This document shows, piece after piece, positions 12,291-26,214 of a stretch of 64,000 nt of DNA (position 1 is the stretch's first letter; each line of letters begins with the position of its first letter). A program made the position numbers and the translations under genes. This stretch comes from Culex pipiens pallens (taxonomy: Eukaryota > Arthropoda > Insecta > Diptera > Culicidae), in assembly GCF_016801865.2 (NCBI RefSeq), contig NC_068939.1:140001821-140065820 (forward strand), read 5' to 3'. The notes under the pieces were generated by a model, which was not told the origin of the DNA, made no database searches, and saw only the letters and a program-made list of their open reading frames with translations.

Positions 12291-14820
12291 CGACGACCTT
12301 TCCTTGAGCACAGTGTATGCTGGGTGTTGGGGGAAATGACTATTTAAAGAATGCGCGACATGAATCACACTTTTTTTTTGCGAACCGTTTTTGGACTCTG
12401 AGTAAACAAATCTGCTTCGCGCTGGTTGACTCTCATTTCTGTTTGGCTTTAGCAAATAATTCAAAAGCATGCCGTTTCGATTTAAGTTGGTTACGTTTTT
12501 TAAAAGCAAATATTTGGCTGATGTTGAAAGTCCATAAAAGTGTTACATTCAGTTACAGAACAGTTATGTCTAAAAAATTGGCATTCTTCATAGTTCAAAT
12601 GCATTCAAAGTCGTCTGACGTCATTGGAAAGTTCAAAGATGTTTTTGGAAATAGATTTTTTTTCTAAAGAATATTAATGCCATGACTTCAAGTCGTTTGA
12701 CTTTGAATTTGCATAAGAACGGATAATATGAAAGCAGAAATGGCACATTTCCAAGCATGGCTAGAATATTGGTTGGTGCGATCTTCGCTCCGTTCAAACT
12801 TCAGACACCACAATAAAGATCGATATCTCGGGTCACCCGTCGACATGATTCGTTCCGGATGGGAAGCCCCGACGAACGAATAAAATCCATTTTTGATTAA
12901 CAGCTATAAAACCATGAAATTACTACGACCGTGGTGGCTTCTTGCTCACCGATAACCCTGGACTTGAATCGCTTCCTTATACCAACGGCGATGCACCTGA
13001 CTCCCTCAGTTATGTTTTGAAAACGGTTGACGTTTTCCCAAGACTTCAACTGGCACCCAGACAGTACCTACCAGCGGCAATTACATTGTTCGATGCGGTG
13101 TCTAAACACCGACTATATGGTGCTAATTTGGAGGTAATAAATTGGCGGCGCTGAATAGTGTCGACTGTCGCGTCGTATGCTTTTAAAGTTCCAAAAAGAC
13201 CACACCGATCTCTGTCATCAATATTGTCCGTTGAACGGGCGGGATGTCAGCACAGGCAAACGGATGGGACGATTCCAATTTTGTTCCAGAATGTAACGGC
13301 CATGTTAAACGTAAGTAAATTCACCACAAGTCTTGACATTTCTCCTTTGGTCAGTTTGTGTGATGTTAAATTTACAATAAGGTTTAAAATTAACAGAATC
13401 GTCAGTTTGTCTGTGACATCAAGTTGGCCGGACTGTGGCGCTAAGTGGTGTAAAAGACTATGGCCAACGTATGCATTATAATTTCAAATGTTCGTCCATC
13501 TCCTCAGAGCGATCGGTGGCGTGGCGTGTGCTGGGCAGATTAAAATTTGCATCTTCCCGGAGACGAGAGCTACGCTGCGGAATATATTGTCAGCTTGTTT
13601 CGGGCTTCTGAATATTTGATAAACTATTTAACGGCTTCTGTAGGTCTAACAAATCAATTGCCTTCTTTTATGAGAACTAATAAAAGCGACTAGTTTGATG
13701 TCGGCTCAGAAAATCCGAAAGCTTATCATAGACATAATCACAAACCTGAGAAGTTCTTGATTTTACAGCATTTTCATTCTTTAGAATTTACATAGGTTTA
13801 CAAAAATTGTGTGTTTCGTGCTTCAGAGTTCAAAGCTACTTTTTCTAAAGGCTTTATTTCGCGGAATTATTTCCCTCATCCAGAATTTTTTCTTAATAGT
13901 CAAAAGGGCCCTTTTGTAATGACTGTTCAAAATACGTAGCAAAACAAAAAAGGCTCTAATTAGGGTCGAATGATGGTGAACAAAGAAATAAAAAAAAATC
14001 AAGCGTAATCAAAACTGCTTAAAACATAAGGATATTTGTAAAGTATCAAAGTTCTAGATTTTGCTTTTTCCCTACAGTTTAACATGTTTTTTTTTCGATG
14101 TATTTATTACGAACACATTAATACAATTATTTACGAATTCATGAATTGAAACTCACGATTTCTCGCACACTTTTTTCAGTGTATGTTGATAAAAAGTTTA
14201 AAATTTTGCAAAGTGCTTTGGAACTTCCCGTTTGAATGAAAATTAAAAAAAATAAACAAATAAATTTTACCTGAGTATGTTTTCATGTTTTTTCATTAAT
14301 TAATAATTCTAGTTTCGATAAGTTTGAGATTCAATGGAAAATCTCGACGCTGCCACTTACGCATTCTATTAACCAGTGCAATGATTCAAGGAATAAAATA
14401 ATGCAACAAATGATGGTAATTGACTCAAACAGATGCCCTGACATGACTTTTGACAGTACAGAGTCGTTGGGAACCTTTAGAACCATCAACATAGGTTTTT
14501 AGTTATTAATTTATTTTGACCGAATCACTCAAGATAATAACCCAAATGCATGGTTCTCTAAAATGATCAATTTTATCAAAATTTATAAAGAGATTTATAA
14601 ATTTATGTTTAAGAGGGACTTCTAACAATGCTTTTTGGCACTGGGTTGGATATTTTAAACTGTTCCGTTTTTGAGATATAATATATGAAATAAATGTTAA
14701 TTTTGTACCAAAAATACATCCATTATTGTAGCCCGCCAATTCCCAGTTTTGACGAACTGCAAAAAACTGCCATGAAAATATCTTCAAAACGTACTATACT
14801 AACACCATGGTACATAAAAA
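12291..14820. other. Mostly unique DNA, no supportable gene
   Basis: 12780-13560 is less AT-rich and has open frames of up to about 107 codons. None shows a known motif, credible start context or splice pairing. The remainder is AT-rich. Confidence 0.4.
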
Positions 14821-14824
14821 AAGT

Positions 14825-16644
14825 GAGGAGTTCTATACGAAATCAAACTTATTTTTTAAATTTTAATATTTGTATTTTTAAATCTAGCTGAAACTTTTTT
14901 GGTGCTTTGGTATGCCCAAAGAAACCATTTTGCATCATAAGTTTGTCCATATAAACTTTCATACAAATTTGGCAGCTGCCCATACAAAAATGATATATGA
15001 AAATTAAAATAAGGTATCTTTTGAAGGAATTTTTTGATCGATTTGGAGTCTTCCGCAAAGTTGTTGGTATGGATAAGGAATACACTGAAAAAAAATGATA
15101 CACGGTAAAAAAAATCTGGTGATTTTTAATTTTACTTTTTGTCGCTAAAACTTGATTTGCAAAAAAAAACACTATTTTTAATTTTTTTGTTTTTTTTTAT
15201 ATGTTTTAGGGGACATCAAATGCCAACTTTTCAGAAATTTCCTGGTTGAGCAAAAAATCATTGACCGAGTTATTAATTTTTTAATCAATACTGATTTTTT
15301 TTCAAAAAATCGAAATTTTGGTCGCAACAACTTTTCAACTTCATTTTTCGTTGTGAAATCAAATTTGCAATCAAAACGTATCCTAGTGAAATTTTTATTA
15401 AGTGCTCCGTTTTCAAGTTATAGCCATTTTTAGGTAACTTTTTTGAAAATAGTCGCAGTTTTCCATTTTTTTTAAATAGGTGCACATGTTTGCCCACTTT
15501 TGAAAAGCTGCGAAATTCTCTTTGTTTTGCTCTTTGGAACTTTGTTGATACGACCCATAGTTGCTGAGATATTGCCATGCAAAGGCTTAAAAAGCAGAAA
15601 AATATGAAACATTCGTGAAATTTTTCGATCTTTTCAAAAACAACATTTTCAAAATTTTCAAATCAAGACTAACATTTCAAAAGGGCCAAAATTTCAATAT
15701 TACGCCCTTTTGAAATGTTAGTCTTGATTAAAAAAAATAAAAATATTGTTTTCGAAAAGATCGGAAAATTTCACAAATGTTTCATGTTATAACATTGTAA
15801 ATCGGACCATTAGTTGCTGAGATATCGTCGTTAGAAAATGGTGGGTTGTTTGGGTGAGACTTAGAAAACATCATTTTTTCTGCTTTTAATGCCTTTGCAT
15901 GGCAATATCTCAGCAACTATGGGTCGTATCAACAATGTTCAATAAAGCAAAATATAGAGAATTTTCTCAGCTTTTCAAAAATATTTTTTTCAAAAGTGGG
16001 TAAACATGTGCACTAATTTAAAAAAAATGGAAAACTGCAACTATTTTCAAAAAAGTTACCTAAAAAAGGCTATAACTTGAAAACGGTGCACTTTATGAAA
16101 ATTTCACTACAGTATTTTTTGATTGCAAATTTAATTTTACATCGAAAAATGAAGTTGAAAAGTTGTTGCGACCAATATATCGATTTTTTGAAAAAAAAAA
16201 ACAATATTAATTGAAAAATTAATAACTCGGTCAATAATTTTTTGCACAACCTGGAAATTTCTGAAAAGTTGATTTTTGATGTCCCCTAAAACATATAAAA
16301 AAAGTGTTCTTTTTCAAATCAAGTTTTAGCGACAAAAAGTTAAATTAAAAATCACCAGAATTATTGTTTAACGTGTATCATTTTTTTTCAGTGTAGTCCT
16401 TATCCACACCTACAACTTTGCCCAAGACACCGAATCGATCAAAAATTTCCTTCAAAAGATACAGATTTTTGAATTTTTTTATATCATTTTTGTATGGACA
16501 GCTGCCAAATTTGTATGGAAATTTATATGGACAAACTAATGATGCAAAATGGCTTCTTTGGGCATACTGAAGGCACCAAAAAAGTTTCAGCTGGATTTAA
16601 AGATACAAAAAAAAACGAATGACCGAAGTCTGAGAGAATTGCTC
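14825..16644 (+). mobile_element. Long palindromic transposon, copy 2
   Basis: A 1.82-kb inverted repeat centred near 15690. The left end GAGGAGTTCTATACG is slightly degraded and the right end is GAGAGAATTGCTC. It is flanked by AAGT on both sides (14821-14824, 16645-16648). The arms share the family's internal landmarks ('gtatggacagctgccaaatttgtatgg', 'ccgaagacaccaaatcgatc' types). It is older than copies 1 and 4, judged by indels between its arms. Confidence 0.88.
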
Positions 16645-16789
16645 AAGTCAATTTGTTAAATACATGTTAGAATGGAACCAGTTTTCTGTGAAAATATGCA
16701 TTTTTTTATGGACCATACTGTAACTGGGTACTTGCTCTTGTATTGCAATCTTGTGGAATAAGGCATAATAATAATATGAAAAGTGATGT

Positions 16790-18480
16790 ACTTCTTATAT
16801 TTTAAAGAATGCAAAAACTCACAAAAATATTTCAAAAATTTGCTTAATAAAAGAATTCAAAAAACTAACAGAAATTAATTCAAAATTATAAGCTAAAAAT
16901 AAAAATAGAACAACTAATGTTTGAAAAATTGCAAAAACTAAGAAAAATAATTCAATTAAGTACGCTGGAATTAAATATTTAAAAAATGCAGAAACTCACC
17001 AAATAAGTTTTATAAACTCGGTTTTTGTTAAACATTTGTTTATGTATGTAATTATTTATAAACTTATAAAAATAACATGCTTACATACAAAAAATCACCT
17101 ATAGTTATAAAGGATACAAAAACTCAGGCCATTCATTTTTTTTCCAAATCGGCGAAACGTCCTATTTACACCCTTCTTTAATTATGCAATTACTCTAGGG
17201 CAGCAAGAAAAAAATAGTTTTTTGGAAAATCTTTAGAGAATCGAGTCAGAAGGTATTCCTGATGTCAATTTTGTTACTGTTACACCCTGATCTACACTTT
17301 TTTTTTAAATTTATGCCTCTAATTTATATCCTGGCAATCATATAATGAAATTTATTTTTAACTCCCAAAAACTAGTTAGGTTGTAAAACATAAACGTTTT
17401 TTTTAATTACCTCACAACAACTAAAACATTTTTTAAAACTGATAATGCTTTCACAAATGTTAATCACGTAACATCAGTAAAATTAGTTCAATGCAATGTT
17501 TTGCAAATTTTTCTTTCTCTTCTTTCTTAAAAACTTCTCCAAATTTATTTATTTTATTGAAAAACTTGTACAATCCACTATAAAATATAGTTATGCGATT
17601 ATTATCATTTTTTATTAAATATAACGCTTTAATATTTTAACAAACTTTGAATTTTAGTATCACAGCTGAAAAAAGAAATAATTTATTTTTTAAAAATCTT
17701 CGAAACCATGTGTTTTACGCAGTAGCACAACCGTAATAATTAAAACGTTTTGTGATACACTTTGTTATTTTTTATTTAAGATTTTTTTCTTGAAGTTTTA
17801 TTTTTTTCTGGTATTTGGCCTAAACATCTTTTTAGAAATTAGTTTGAAAGTGACTCATTTAAAGAAAAGCTTACAATCAATTTTGCAACAAAAATTGAGA
17901 ATTAATAATATTTCAACCAATTATCTTTTTTTGAAAATATTTGTAATATGTATATTTAGACAAAAACTTCAAATCAAATATTCTTTGATCTTGTTGCAAT
18001 TTGAGAATTTTATAAAGTAGTTGGGGAACAAAAACATAAAAAAAATGCAGCTATATCAATTGAAACTTTATTTCAATCTGTTCCCTTTTGAGATGAAGAG
18101 TAAACGCCTATCCTTTTTTCGATATATTTAAAAAAATATTCTTTTCTATATAGTTTTTCAGCCGGATGCTGGTTTAAATTTTAAATAAACTTGTGTAAAC
18201 TAAAACTTTTAAAGCATGAGTAAAAAGGTAATAAAAATATTGTATGACATTCCTAAACCCTTGATTCCAATTCCAAACACAATAACTAATTATATTGATG
18301 ACGTTAAATGACTACCTTCACTGCACAACACTTTTCCTTCCGCACAAACATGGTGCTTCACAAAAGTAATTCTTTGTCACCACTAGATTTTTTCCAACTT
18401 TTTCCACTCAAATATCACTGCCAACACTACCATCCCAGTGAAATGCATCCGAATCAGAACGGTCAACTCCACTTCACTTT
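16790..18480. repeat. AT-rich DNA with degenerate tandem repeats
   Basis: 16795-17010 contains repeated 'gcaaaaactca(c)aaaaat..ttcaaaaa' blocks. These are the inverse of the blocks at 37540-38150, and both lie next to the right end of a long palindromic element. 17010-18480 is very AT-rich and no gene is seen. Confidence 0.45.
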
Positions 18481-18489
18481 CGAACCTCC

Positions 18490-19030
18490 CACTTGAAACG
18501 CTAAATTAATTCAAGATCGCGAGAAAAAGCGTTCTGCTCGCGGCGCGCTCCGGCCGAAAACTGAAGCACGCTGGAAATTTTCGAAAAAATAACAACCCGC
18601 AAAAAGATCACTCTTATCGAGGGGCTCGCACAAAACTCCACAACACACAGATATCCAACGACTACACAACTGCGCTCGCCAAAAGCTTTGTTTATTCGCT
18701 GGCTGCTTCCCATCCGGCAACGCCACTATAGCGTCAAACTTGCACACGCGTGCTAAAAGCTCCACAACAAAAAATGCTTCGCACGTGATCGTTCCGCGTA
18801 CGTTATCGCGCGCAAACAGACACCACACTTACCACTACAAACAGACAGCAAAGCCGAAAGGACACTACGAGTGCAACGCGAAACGAACGACGAAGGATGG
18901 CCAAAAAAGAGAATGAGCGGTGAGAACTCACCGATCGAGGAGTACTCAAAGATCCCCAACGAAAGCTCGCGATCGCGAGAAGGGACGCCTACTTGCCGTT
19001 GATCACGTACGGAACCGGTGTCCAGCGTTC
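18490..19030 (-). promoter_or_regulatory. CpG-rich island, possible promoter and 5' leader
   Basis: CpG- and GC-rich against an AT-rich background. On the - strand a good splice donor, TTGTAGTG|GTAAGTG, has its GT at 18832-18831, so 18833 to about 18960 could be a non-coding first exon. One CACGTG lies at 18782. Open frames here show no known protein. The strand and the promoter role are inferred. Confidence 0.35.
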
Positions 19031-21862
19031 TTTGAACTAGCTGTCAGATTAAATCATAGTACAAGGCACTAGTTTTTTTTCGGTAAACTGTGTGGTTGAG
19101 TAGCTAATTATTATGGTGATACTAACTAACCGGCAAGATCAGCACACTACCAAAGTTGACATAAAATGTTGTGTGCCAATAGCTAGAATACCGCGAGAGA
19201 GATCCCGCGAGAGCCACTGTGCTGGAGAAGATCGTCGGAGCGAATCGATGAGAATCTCGGACCGGTGAGGGACGGTTCTAGCGTGTGCCGTAAATAATTT
19301 GCTCTCAAGGAGAGGAGCTTTATCATTGCTAAGAGAAGTCGATGTGCGCGCACAAGTAGGTGTGATTGGGGTCAGCCAGAAACGGAAGTGGTTGCACTTC
19401 GGACACCGGGTGACCGAGTAGTGGTTCAGACTATAAGGAAATGCTGGCACAGAAAGATCATCTAATGTGTTTCTATGTTAAAGCTAAATTGGTCAATTAT
19501 TATAATAATGTGTACAAAGTTAATCGTTTTTTTATAGCTTGATAAAGCTCAGTAAAACAAATTGCCAACATTGCTTTTGAAATGCTAAAATTCTGATCAA
19601 TTGAATGTCATTATCGATATTGCAAATGCTCAACATAAGTTAAACGTGCCTATTGATCATTATCTAGAAATTGTAATTTATTCTTATAAATCAATTGTCC
19701 GATCAACAATGTCTTAAAAGGAAAATTTAAGGGAAATTTCAGTGGAAAATTCATGCAGAAATTAAACGTTTTGTGACAATTTTAACCAAGTATTCCCTTT
19801 AACCTTGAAAACGGTGCACTTTATGAATAACGATTTTGTAAAAAAAAAATAAAAACAAGTTTTAAATTCATAGCTTTGGTGCCGGTATCTTACCCCTGAC
19901 GCAAAAATGCCATTTTTGTCCTCAAACTTACATAAAATCCCGGAAATAAAATAGAGGATTCAACTATGGAAGACATAACCTATAACTTTGCGGAAGACAC
20001 CAAATCAATCAGAAAGATACATTCTTTTCAAATACAGTCCTGACTTGATTACCTGAAGTCTTCGGAAAAAATCACTTCAGTTAATCGAATATTCGAATTA
20101 TATAATCAAGAAAAAAACATTTTTCGTTGTATTGTTTTAGGTCGTTGAGTGTCGGGTCTATTTGAAGAGTCACCAAATTGTCAGCAGCTGAAGTCGGAGG
20201 CTCATTTTTGATAACTTTTTATGGGAGTTGTTTTTAGATTTCAAGTCATAATCAGCAAAATCGAGGTTTTTTAAAAAGCTGAAGATGGAATCGCTAAATC
20301 TCCAGGAGCCGGAGTCTGAGATAATGAAATTTCGGAAATTCCCGACCGACACCGTTAGTAGAAAAAATTGTAAATAAAATTATTTTTGATGTAACGTGGT
20401 AAACTTAAAATGCAATTCTGCTTAATAGCGCTAACGTCACAAGGTCAAATCAATGGAAATTATTGATTTTGCATGTCAATTGCTGTTTTAAAACAATGCA
20501 AAACGTTCGGAAACATAAACATGTTGGAGCTTATGGAAAATTGCATGAGCTTTCCGGTAAAAATATTTACGAGACTGCAAAAATTAAGTCTTTCATATAG
20601 AAAATGCAAAGTAATTGAAATAAGCAACTTTTGGTACCCTAACATGTATAGGTCATCGCTGAAATTTGTTATCGCAGCTTTAGTGAAAAAGTCGTTTTTT
20701 CCCGTTTTCATAATTTTCCCATTTTTGCGCGTGGCGCGTCGAAAAATCCAGTTTTTATTTTCAAAAAATCGTATCTCAGAACTTCACAATTTTTTGATAT
20801 GTAATGCAAAATTTTCCGAGGAATCTGATACAAATATTTTCAGACATAGGCTCTTTGGTCCCGAGACCTTCAAAACAGCATTTTATGTTTTCATACGACC
20901 TTTTCAAATGGTAAGCTAGATCTTTGGAACTTCTTACTATTTTTCACAATTAGCCAAACTAATCACCTTTCTTTTGCGCCTAAGACAGCTAAAATCGGAT
21001 GAAATGGCGCGGAAATATGATTTTTTGAAAAAAGTGGTTTTTGCGAAAATCGACGAAAATTGCCATTTTTTGGACCACCCTAACACGGCGTAGGTCACCC
21101 TAATGGCCAAACAAAAAAATACGGGTCTAATTATTTCGGCCAAGGAACCTCCAGAAAAATTTTGAGCCCGATCGGAGAACTTTTTTTTCGAATCATGCTG
21201 TTTTCGTGGGGAATTGCTGTATGAATACACAATATTATTAATGGAACCTCTAACTACAATTTGAAGTGAAAATATGGGGCAATTTGAACGCATTTTTCAA
21301 TGTTTCAGAAAAACAGATAATATGCTCTATGAAAAAAGAAATTTTTCACTTACACTTTGTTTGTTTTTTTGAAATTCATTCTATTGATATTGATTGCTTA
21401 GTTTTCAAAAATCTATGTTTTATTGACATCTTTAGAATCTAAATATTTAAAATGAGCACAAACATTTTTTAATCATGATTTTTGGCGAAAATCATGATTA
21501 CAAAAATGATAGTTCCAACATCTGGTTTTTCCGTATCCTAAATTCTGGCTTAGAAGATGTCTTTTTTAATCATAAAATATTAAGAAAAAACACTTTTCAA
21601 AAATCAATTACATATCTTGGGAATTAAACTTTTAATAATAACAAGTGAAATAAGAAATCTGGAAATTTTTCATTCCCTGTTCCCATTTTTCTGAAACAGT
21701 CCCAGTCATAAACTACAACTTTATCGAAGACACCAAAGCGATCAGAAAATTCCTTCCCATATTGCAGATTTAAGAACATTCACATTCCCATTTTGGATGT
21801 ATTGAGACTTGAATGTCAAAACTAATGATGAAAATGAATTGTGATAACATTGAGAATGCATA
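19031..21862. repeat. Repeat-derived stretch
   Basis: 19810-20160 holds fragments of the long palindromic family ('ttgaaaacggtgcactttatga', 'gaagacaccaaatca'). 20400-21300 is a diverged element; its block 'ccaccctaacacggcgtaggtcaccctaat' recurs inverted at about 60525-60555. 19140-19450 is more GC-rich, without a recognised product. Confidence 0.45.
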
Positions 21863-24349
21863 TGGGTCATTCCATCTGAAGCGGAACAGCATTTGAAAAT
21901 TACCCTCTCCGATCCTGCTCAAATTTGGCAGGGCTTTTGATACTATCAAAACATGCAAGAATCCCGAATTTCATCCAAATCGGACCACCCCCTCCATTTT
22001 TGTACCTCCCCAAAAAATCGACTTTTTGACGATTTTTGACCAAACCTCCTAGTTTGAAACGACGATAACTCAGGAACCACAAATCTTAGAGGGTCGGTCT
22101 TAGACTCAATTTTGAAGGAAATTGGACGTAGAATCCATTTCCGTGATCAAAATTTAGATTAATTTATTTTTTCTACCTGTATTGCGCAATTGAAAAATTT
22201 AAACGGCCGTATCTCAAAACACCCCAACTTATTTTTTTTATTTGACCTCACCATCGTGTTCCCCGGCCAATTTTACATAAGAATCACTTATCGACAGAAA
22301 TGAATATGTTTTGTTCCAGAGATATCGAATTTTAAAGTTTTGTGTTTTCGAGATTACCTACATTAGCTTCATTCGCCGCATCTGCTAGAAGCACACAGGC
22401 GGACTGATCAATAACTGCTACCTGGTCATTTATTGAAATAATATTTCATCATAAATAATCTTTATAAAATTGGGCAAAAATTAACTGTATAACACTGTAG
22501 GAAACTGGAGTTTAATCGCGAATGTTTATCTGTTAAAAACAATGAATGAAGTGAATTTCTGTGCTAACCCACAGGACAGAGCAATAACGACACACAGTAA
22601 AGGGCAGAATTGGATTCCGATGCAAAATGCAATTAATCTTGTTAGTAACACTGAACAATAAGTGCACGATACATTATTGAGTTAAAAATATGAATTAAAA
22701 TGAATAAAATTTGTTGATTTGTTGTACTCTAGTGAAGGACGATCACAAGGAGTAGGAAAAGGATTTCTGTAAAGTATAAAACTGAAAAATGTAAGAAAAT
22801 CACAAAGTTTGATCTGCTGCGGCTAATTCCCCAAATTTTGTTGCGATGATTTCGACATCGTCCGAACAACAGTGTTTTTTTTTCTTCTGTCATTCTTGGA
22901 TTCTTGGAACACAATACGGCTGCTGTCCTCACGTATAAAGGATTTTTTTTTAAATAAAATGTACCTTGACCAAAATCATCTTTTAATCAAATGGAGCTGG
23001 CTCACAATATAAAAATTGATTTAATATGATCAATCTTTTAACCCATAAATGAGATTTGCCAAATTATGGTAAAGTGTCAATAATAAACTATAATAATTAT
23101 AAAGCAGGTTTTGGGGTTTTTGCTGAATGGTACTATTTTGCTACCGCCCATGATAAAGGCCCTAGTCATGGCCTCGGAGGTTCTCTAAAACGGTTAGCAA
23201 CACGTAAATAAACGGTGCATTCAAAATAACCCAATAAATATTTTTTTCACAAAAATAGATTGATCAAGGTAGGGAAACAGCATCTAATTCCAGCGTTCTT
23301 CTAATGTTGTCATATCAGCGCTTTGGCATTCAATTACAGCTGATTAAAAGCGTTTTCAACTGAAATCGAGTGATAAATAGCTCAATAAGAAAGAAGTGAA
23401 CAAGCAAGTTTCTATCAAAAGTTTTGCAAATTTTTTTTTAAATAGTGAAAATCTCGGGTGAGTTTTCAAAAAGCCGTAAGAGCCACCGTGACCTCCGACA
23501 CTAATATTTGTTTTCTCCCAATTGTAACAAGATTTATTTTTTTTTCAGTTTGGGGCACTTGAGAGACGAGTTGATGAACAATCTTAAGCATTTTTGAAAT
23601 TTGTTTTTTCGTAAGTAGGTCGGATACCGATGCAAAATAGGCTTTGTTTACCATTGGCAATTACGGCTTTTTGACTTAACCTGCCAAACATACGAGAATT
23701 TCCCCTATTAGCCATTTGAATAAATATTTGCGTAAAATTATAAAAAGATAAATTAAATTAACTATCTCCCAGAACACCAGGTAGCAGTTATTGATCAGCC
23801 CGCCTGTGTGCTTCTAGCAGATGCGGCGAATGAAGCTAATGTAGGTAATCTAGAAAACACAAAACTTTAAAATTCGATATCTCTGGAACGAAACATATTC
23901 ATTTCTGTCGATAGGTGATTCTTATGTAAAATTGGCCGGGGAACACGATGGTGAGGTCAAATAAAAAAAATAAGTTGGGGTGTTTTGAGATACGGCCGTT
24001 TAAATTTTTCAATTGCGCAATACAGGTAGAAAAAATAAATTAATCTAAATTTTGATCACGGAAATGGATTCTACGTCCAATTTCCTTCAAAATTGAGTCT
24101 AAGACCGACCCTCTAAGATTTGTGGTTCCTGAGCTATCGCCGTTTGAAACTAGGAGGTTTGGTCAAAAATCGCCAAAAAGTCGATTTTTTGGGGAGGTAC
24201 AAAAATTGAGGGGGTGGTCCGATTTGGATGAAATTCGGGATTCTTACATGTTTTGATAGTATCAACAGCTCTGCCAAATTTGAGCAGGATCGGAGATGGT
24301 AATTTTCAAATTTGCACTTTTTCGTGCACAGTTGAGATGGAATGACCCA
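21863..24349. mobile_element. TA-flanked element with ~570-bp inverted arms
   Basis: The left arm 21863-22426 is nearly identical to the inverted right arm 23776-24349. The ends are TGGGTCATTCCATCT and GATGGAATGACCCA, with TA on both sides (21861-21862, 24350-24351). The 1.35-kb interior is AT-rich and includes a segment at about 23270-23710 shared with 11050-11240, so it probably contains an older insertion. No transposase frame was found. Confidence 0.8.
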
Positions 24350-24351
24350 TA

Positions 24352-26214
24352 TTCAATATTTCATCCAAATAAAAAAATATCCTCAAAATAGCTAAAATCT
24401 TTGCAATTTTGCGGAATTTCAATGAATTACTCAACATGTCGTCAGTTGTGACAACGATCATTTAGTACATTTCGAGAAAATCAATTTTTAAAGTTTGTTG
24501 GTAAATAATTTCAAAATTATGAATGATAGAGCCAAACTTTTTGAGGCAATCGGTTCGTATACTATCGCTTAACTAACGCACTGAATTCCCATACGAACTT
24601 AAAAAGGCTTAAATCAATAGATTAACCGACTTAATCAGTATATTTTCAAAAACAAAAGGTTGCATTGCCTTTTGAAAGTATGTGTGTACATAAATTTGGG
24701 AAAAACAAGAAAAATTTTCCACATTTTCCGACAACATGTATGACGTGTCACAAGTGTTCACAATTATTTTGATGATAAATTGGTCTATGTCACAAGTGTG
24801 TATTGCGATATCCGGAAAACGGAAGCGAGATTACAAAATCGGGTTAAAGAATCTTGTAGTGTTTGTTAAGTATAGCAAAACTGCCCATAATTGAAAATAT
24901 TTGTCACAAAATCTCTGGCAAGGCAATTTCCCATAAGAGTGGCATATTAGCCGTTTGGTTTTTTTGCATCGGCAGCCAAGTCTAAACACTATTTCAGTGA
25001 AATTCAAGTTCCAGAAGATGCGTTGGAACACCCTCTACCACCTGGTGCTAATATCTCGTTTTTGCCAAAAGTGGATATTAGCCGTTTTTTCAATGGTGGG
25101 CAGAAAACGTCATCATTAACTCTTTTTCGACCAAAATGGTCTATGTCACAAGATAGCACACAGCTGACGATGTATCGATATGTGATTTCTTGTTAAAATA
25201 AATACATGTTTTGTGCAAAACGGGTAAATAAAAATCAGGAACGTGTACTTTTTGCACTTTTCTGCAAAATTTTAAAAATATGTGCAGATTCTGTGTAACA
25301 CCCTAAGATATTTTTTTACATGATTTTTTTTTTATTTTTATGTTTTTAAAGATTGTTTGGAATTTATGGAAAAGATATCCCCCTGATCAACTCTACCTCG
25401 AAACCCGGTGACATAACACCCGAAGTGTTCCAATATTGCATTGACAAAAATTGATTGATCCCCAAATGTCATCCATTCATCGTGTCACTTCCACTTTCGG
25501 CTCAATGCCATTACAAGATGTTGACCACAACAGTGCGCAATGACATGAATACCGTCCATTTAGTTAAACTTCCCTTTCAATGCCCAGCCAACAATCGACT
25601 CAAAAGGTGTACAGAGATCGTCCAGCCAACACCCTTTTTGCACACTGCAGAGTCTTTCGTTTATTTAAACCGAATTGTAGTAAAATTAAGACTATCTTGC
25701 CTATATGAACTCACAGGTTGCGAAACGCATGAATGGAGGCAGCCCAGAAAACAACAACGGTTCTTTTAATGTAAACCTTTTTTGACTAAAGCCACCAAAT
25801 TGTGATTGTGCCTGCTTCCATACGCAAATGAAAATACTATACGGAGTCCGAACGTGGTTTTACGATGCGCGAGTTGGAGTTGTGGGTTGATTGGCATTAC
25901 GATGAAGGTCGTCGTAAAGTCTCAAGCACTGGATTGACTACTTTCGCGTTATCGACGTTATACTGTAAACATTACAGATCATGGTGACCACTCAAAGCAA
26001 ACTTTATCACAAACTCAAATAAAGTTTAAAATTTATTGTTCCTCTTTTTTGCACCACCTTTCCTGCCTCGTGCAAGCGATAAATTGATGCAGTTTTCGAC
26101 CTTGCAGTCACCTCAAAAATGCATTCAGTTGACCCGATGCCATTTGCATGATTCTACGTCTCCACATTTGCATTTTTATGGATCAAACTAAATCAACGAA
26201 ATTCGTTCGCTGCT
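24352..26214. other. Non-coding stretch
   Basis: Contains the twice-repeated phrase 'aattggtctatgtcacaag / aaatggtctatgtcacaag' near 24779 and 25135, which suggests an old element. No protein-coding pattern was recognised. Confidence 0.35.
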
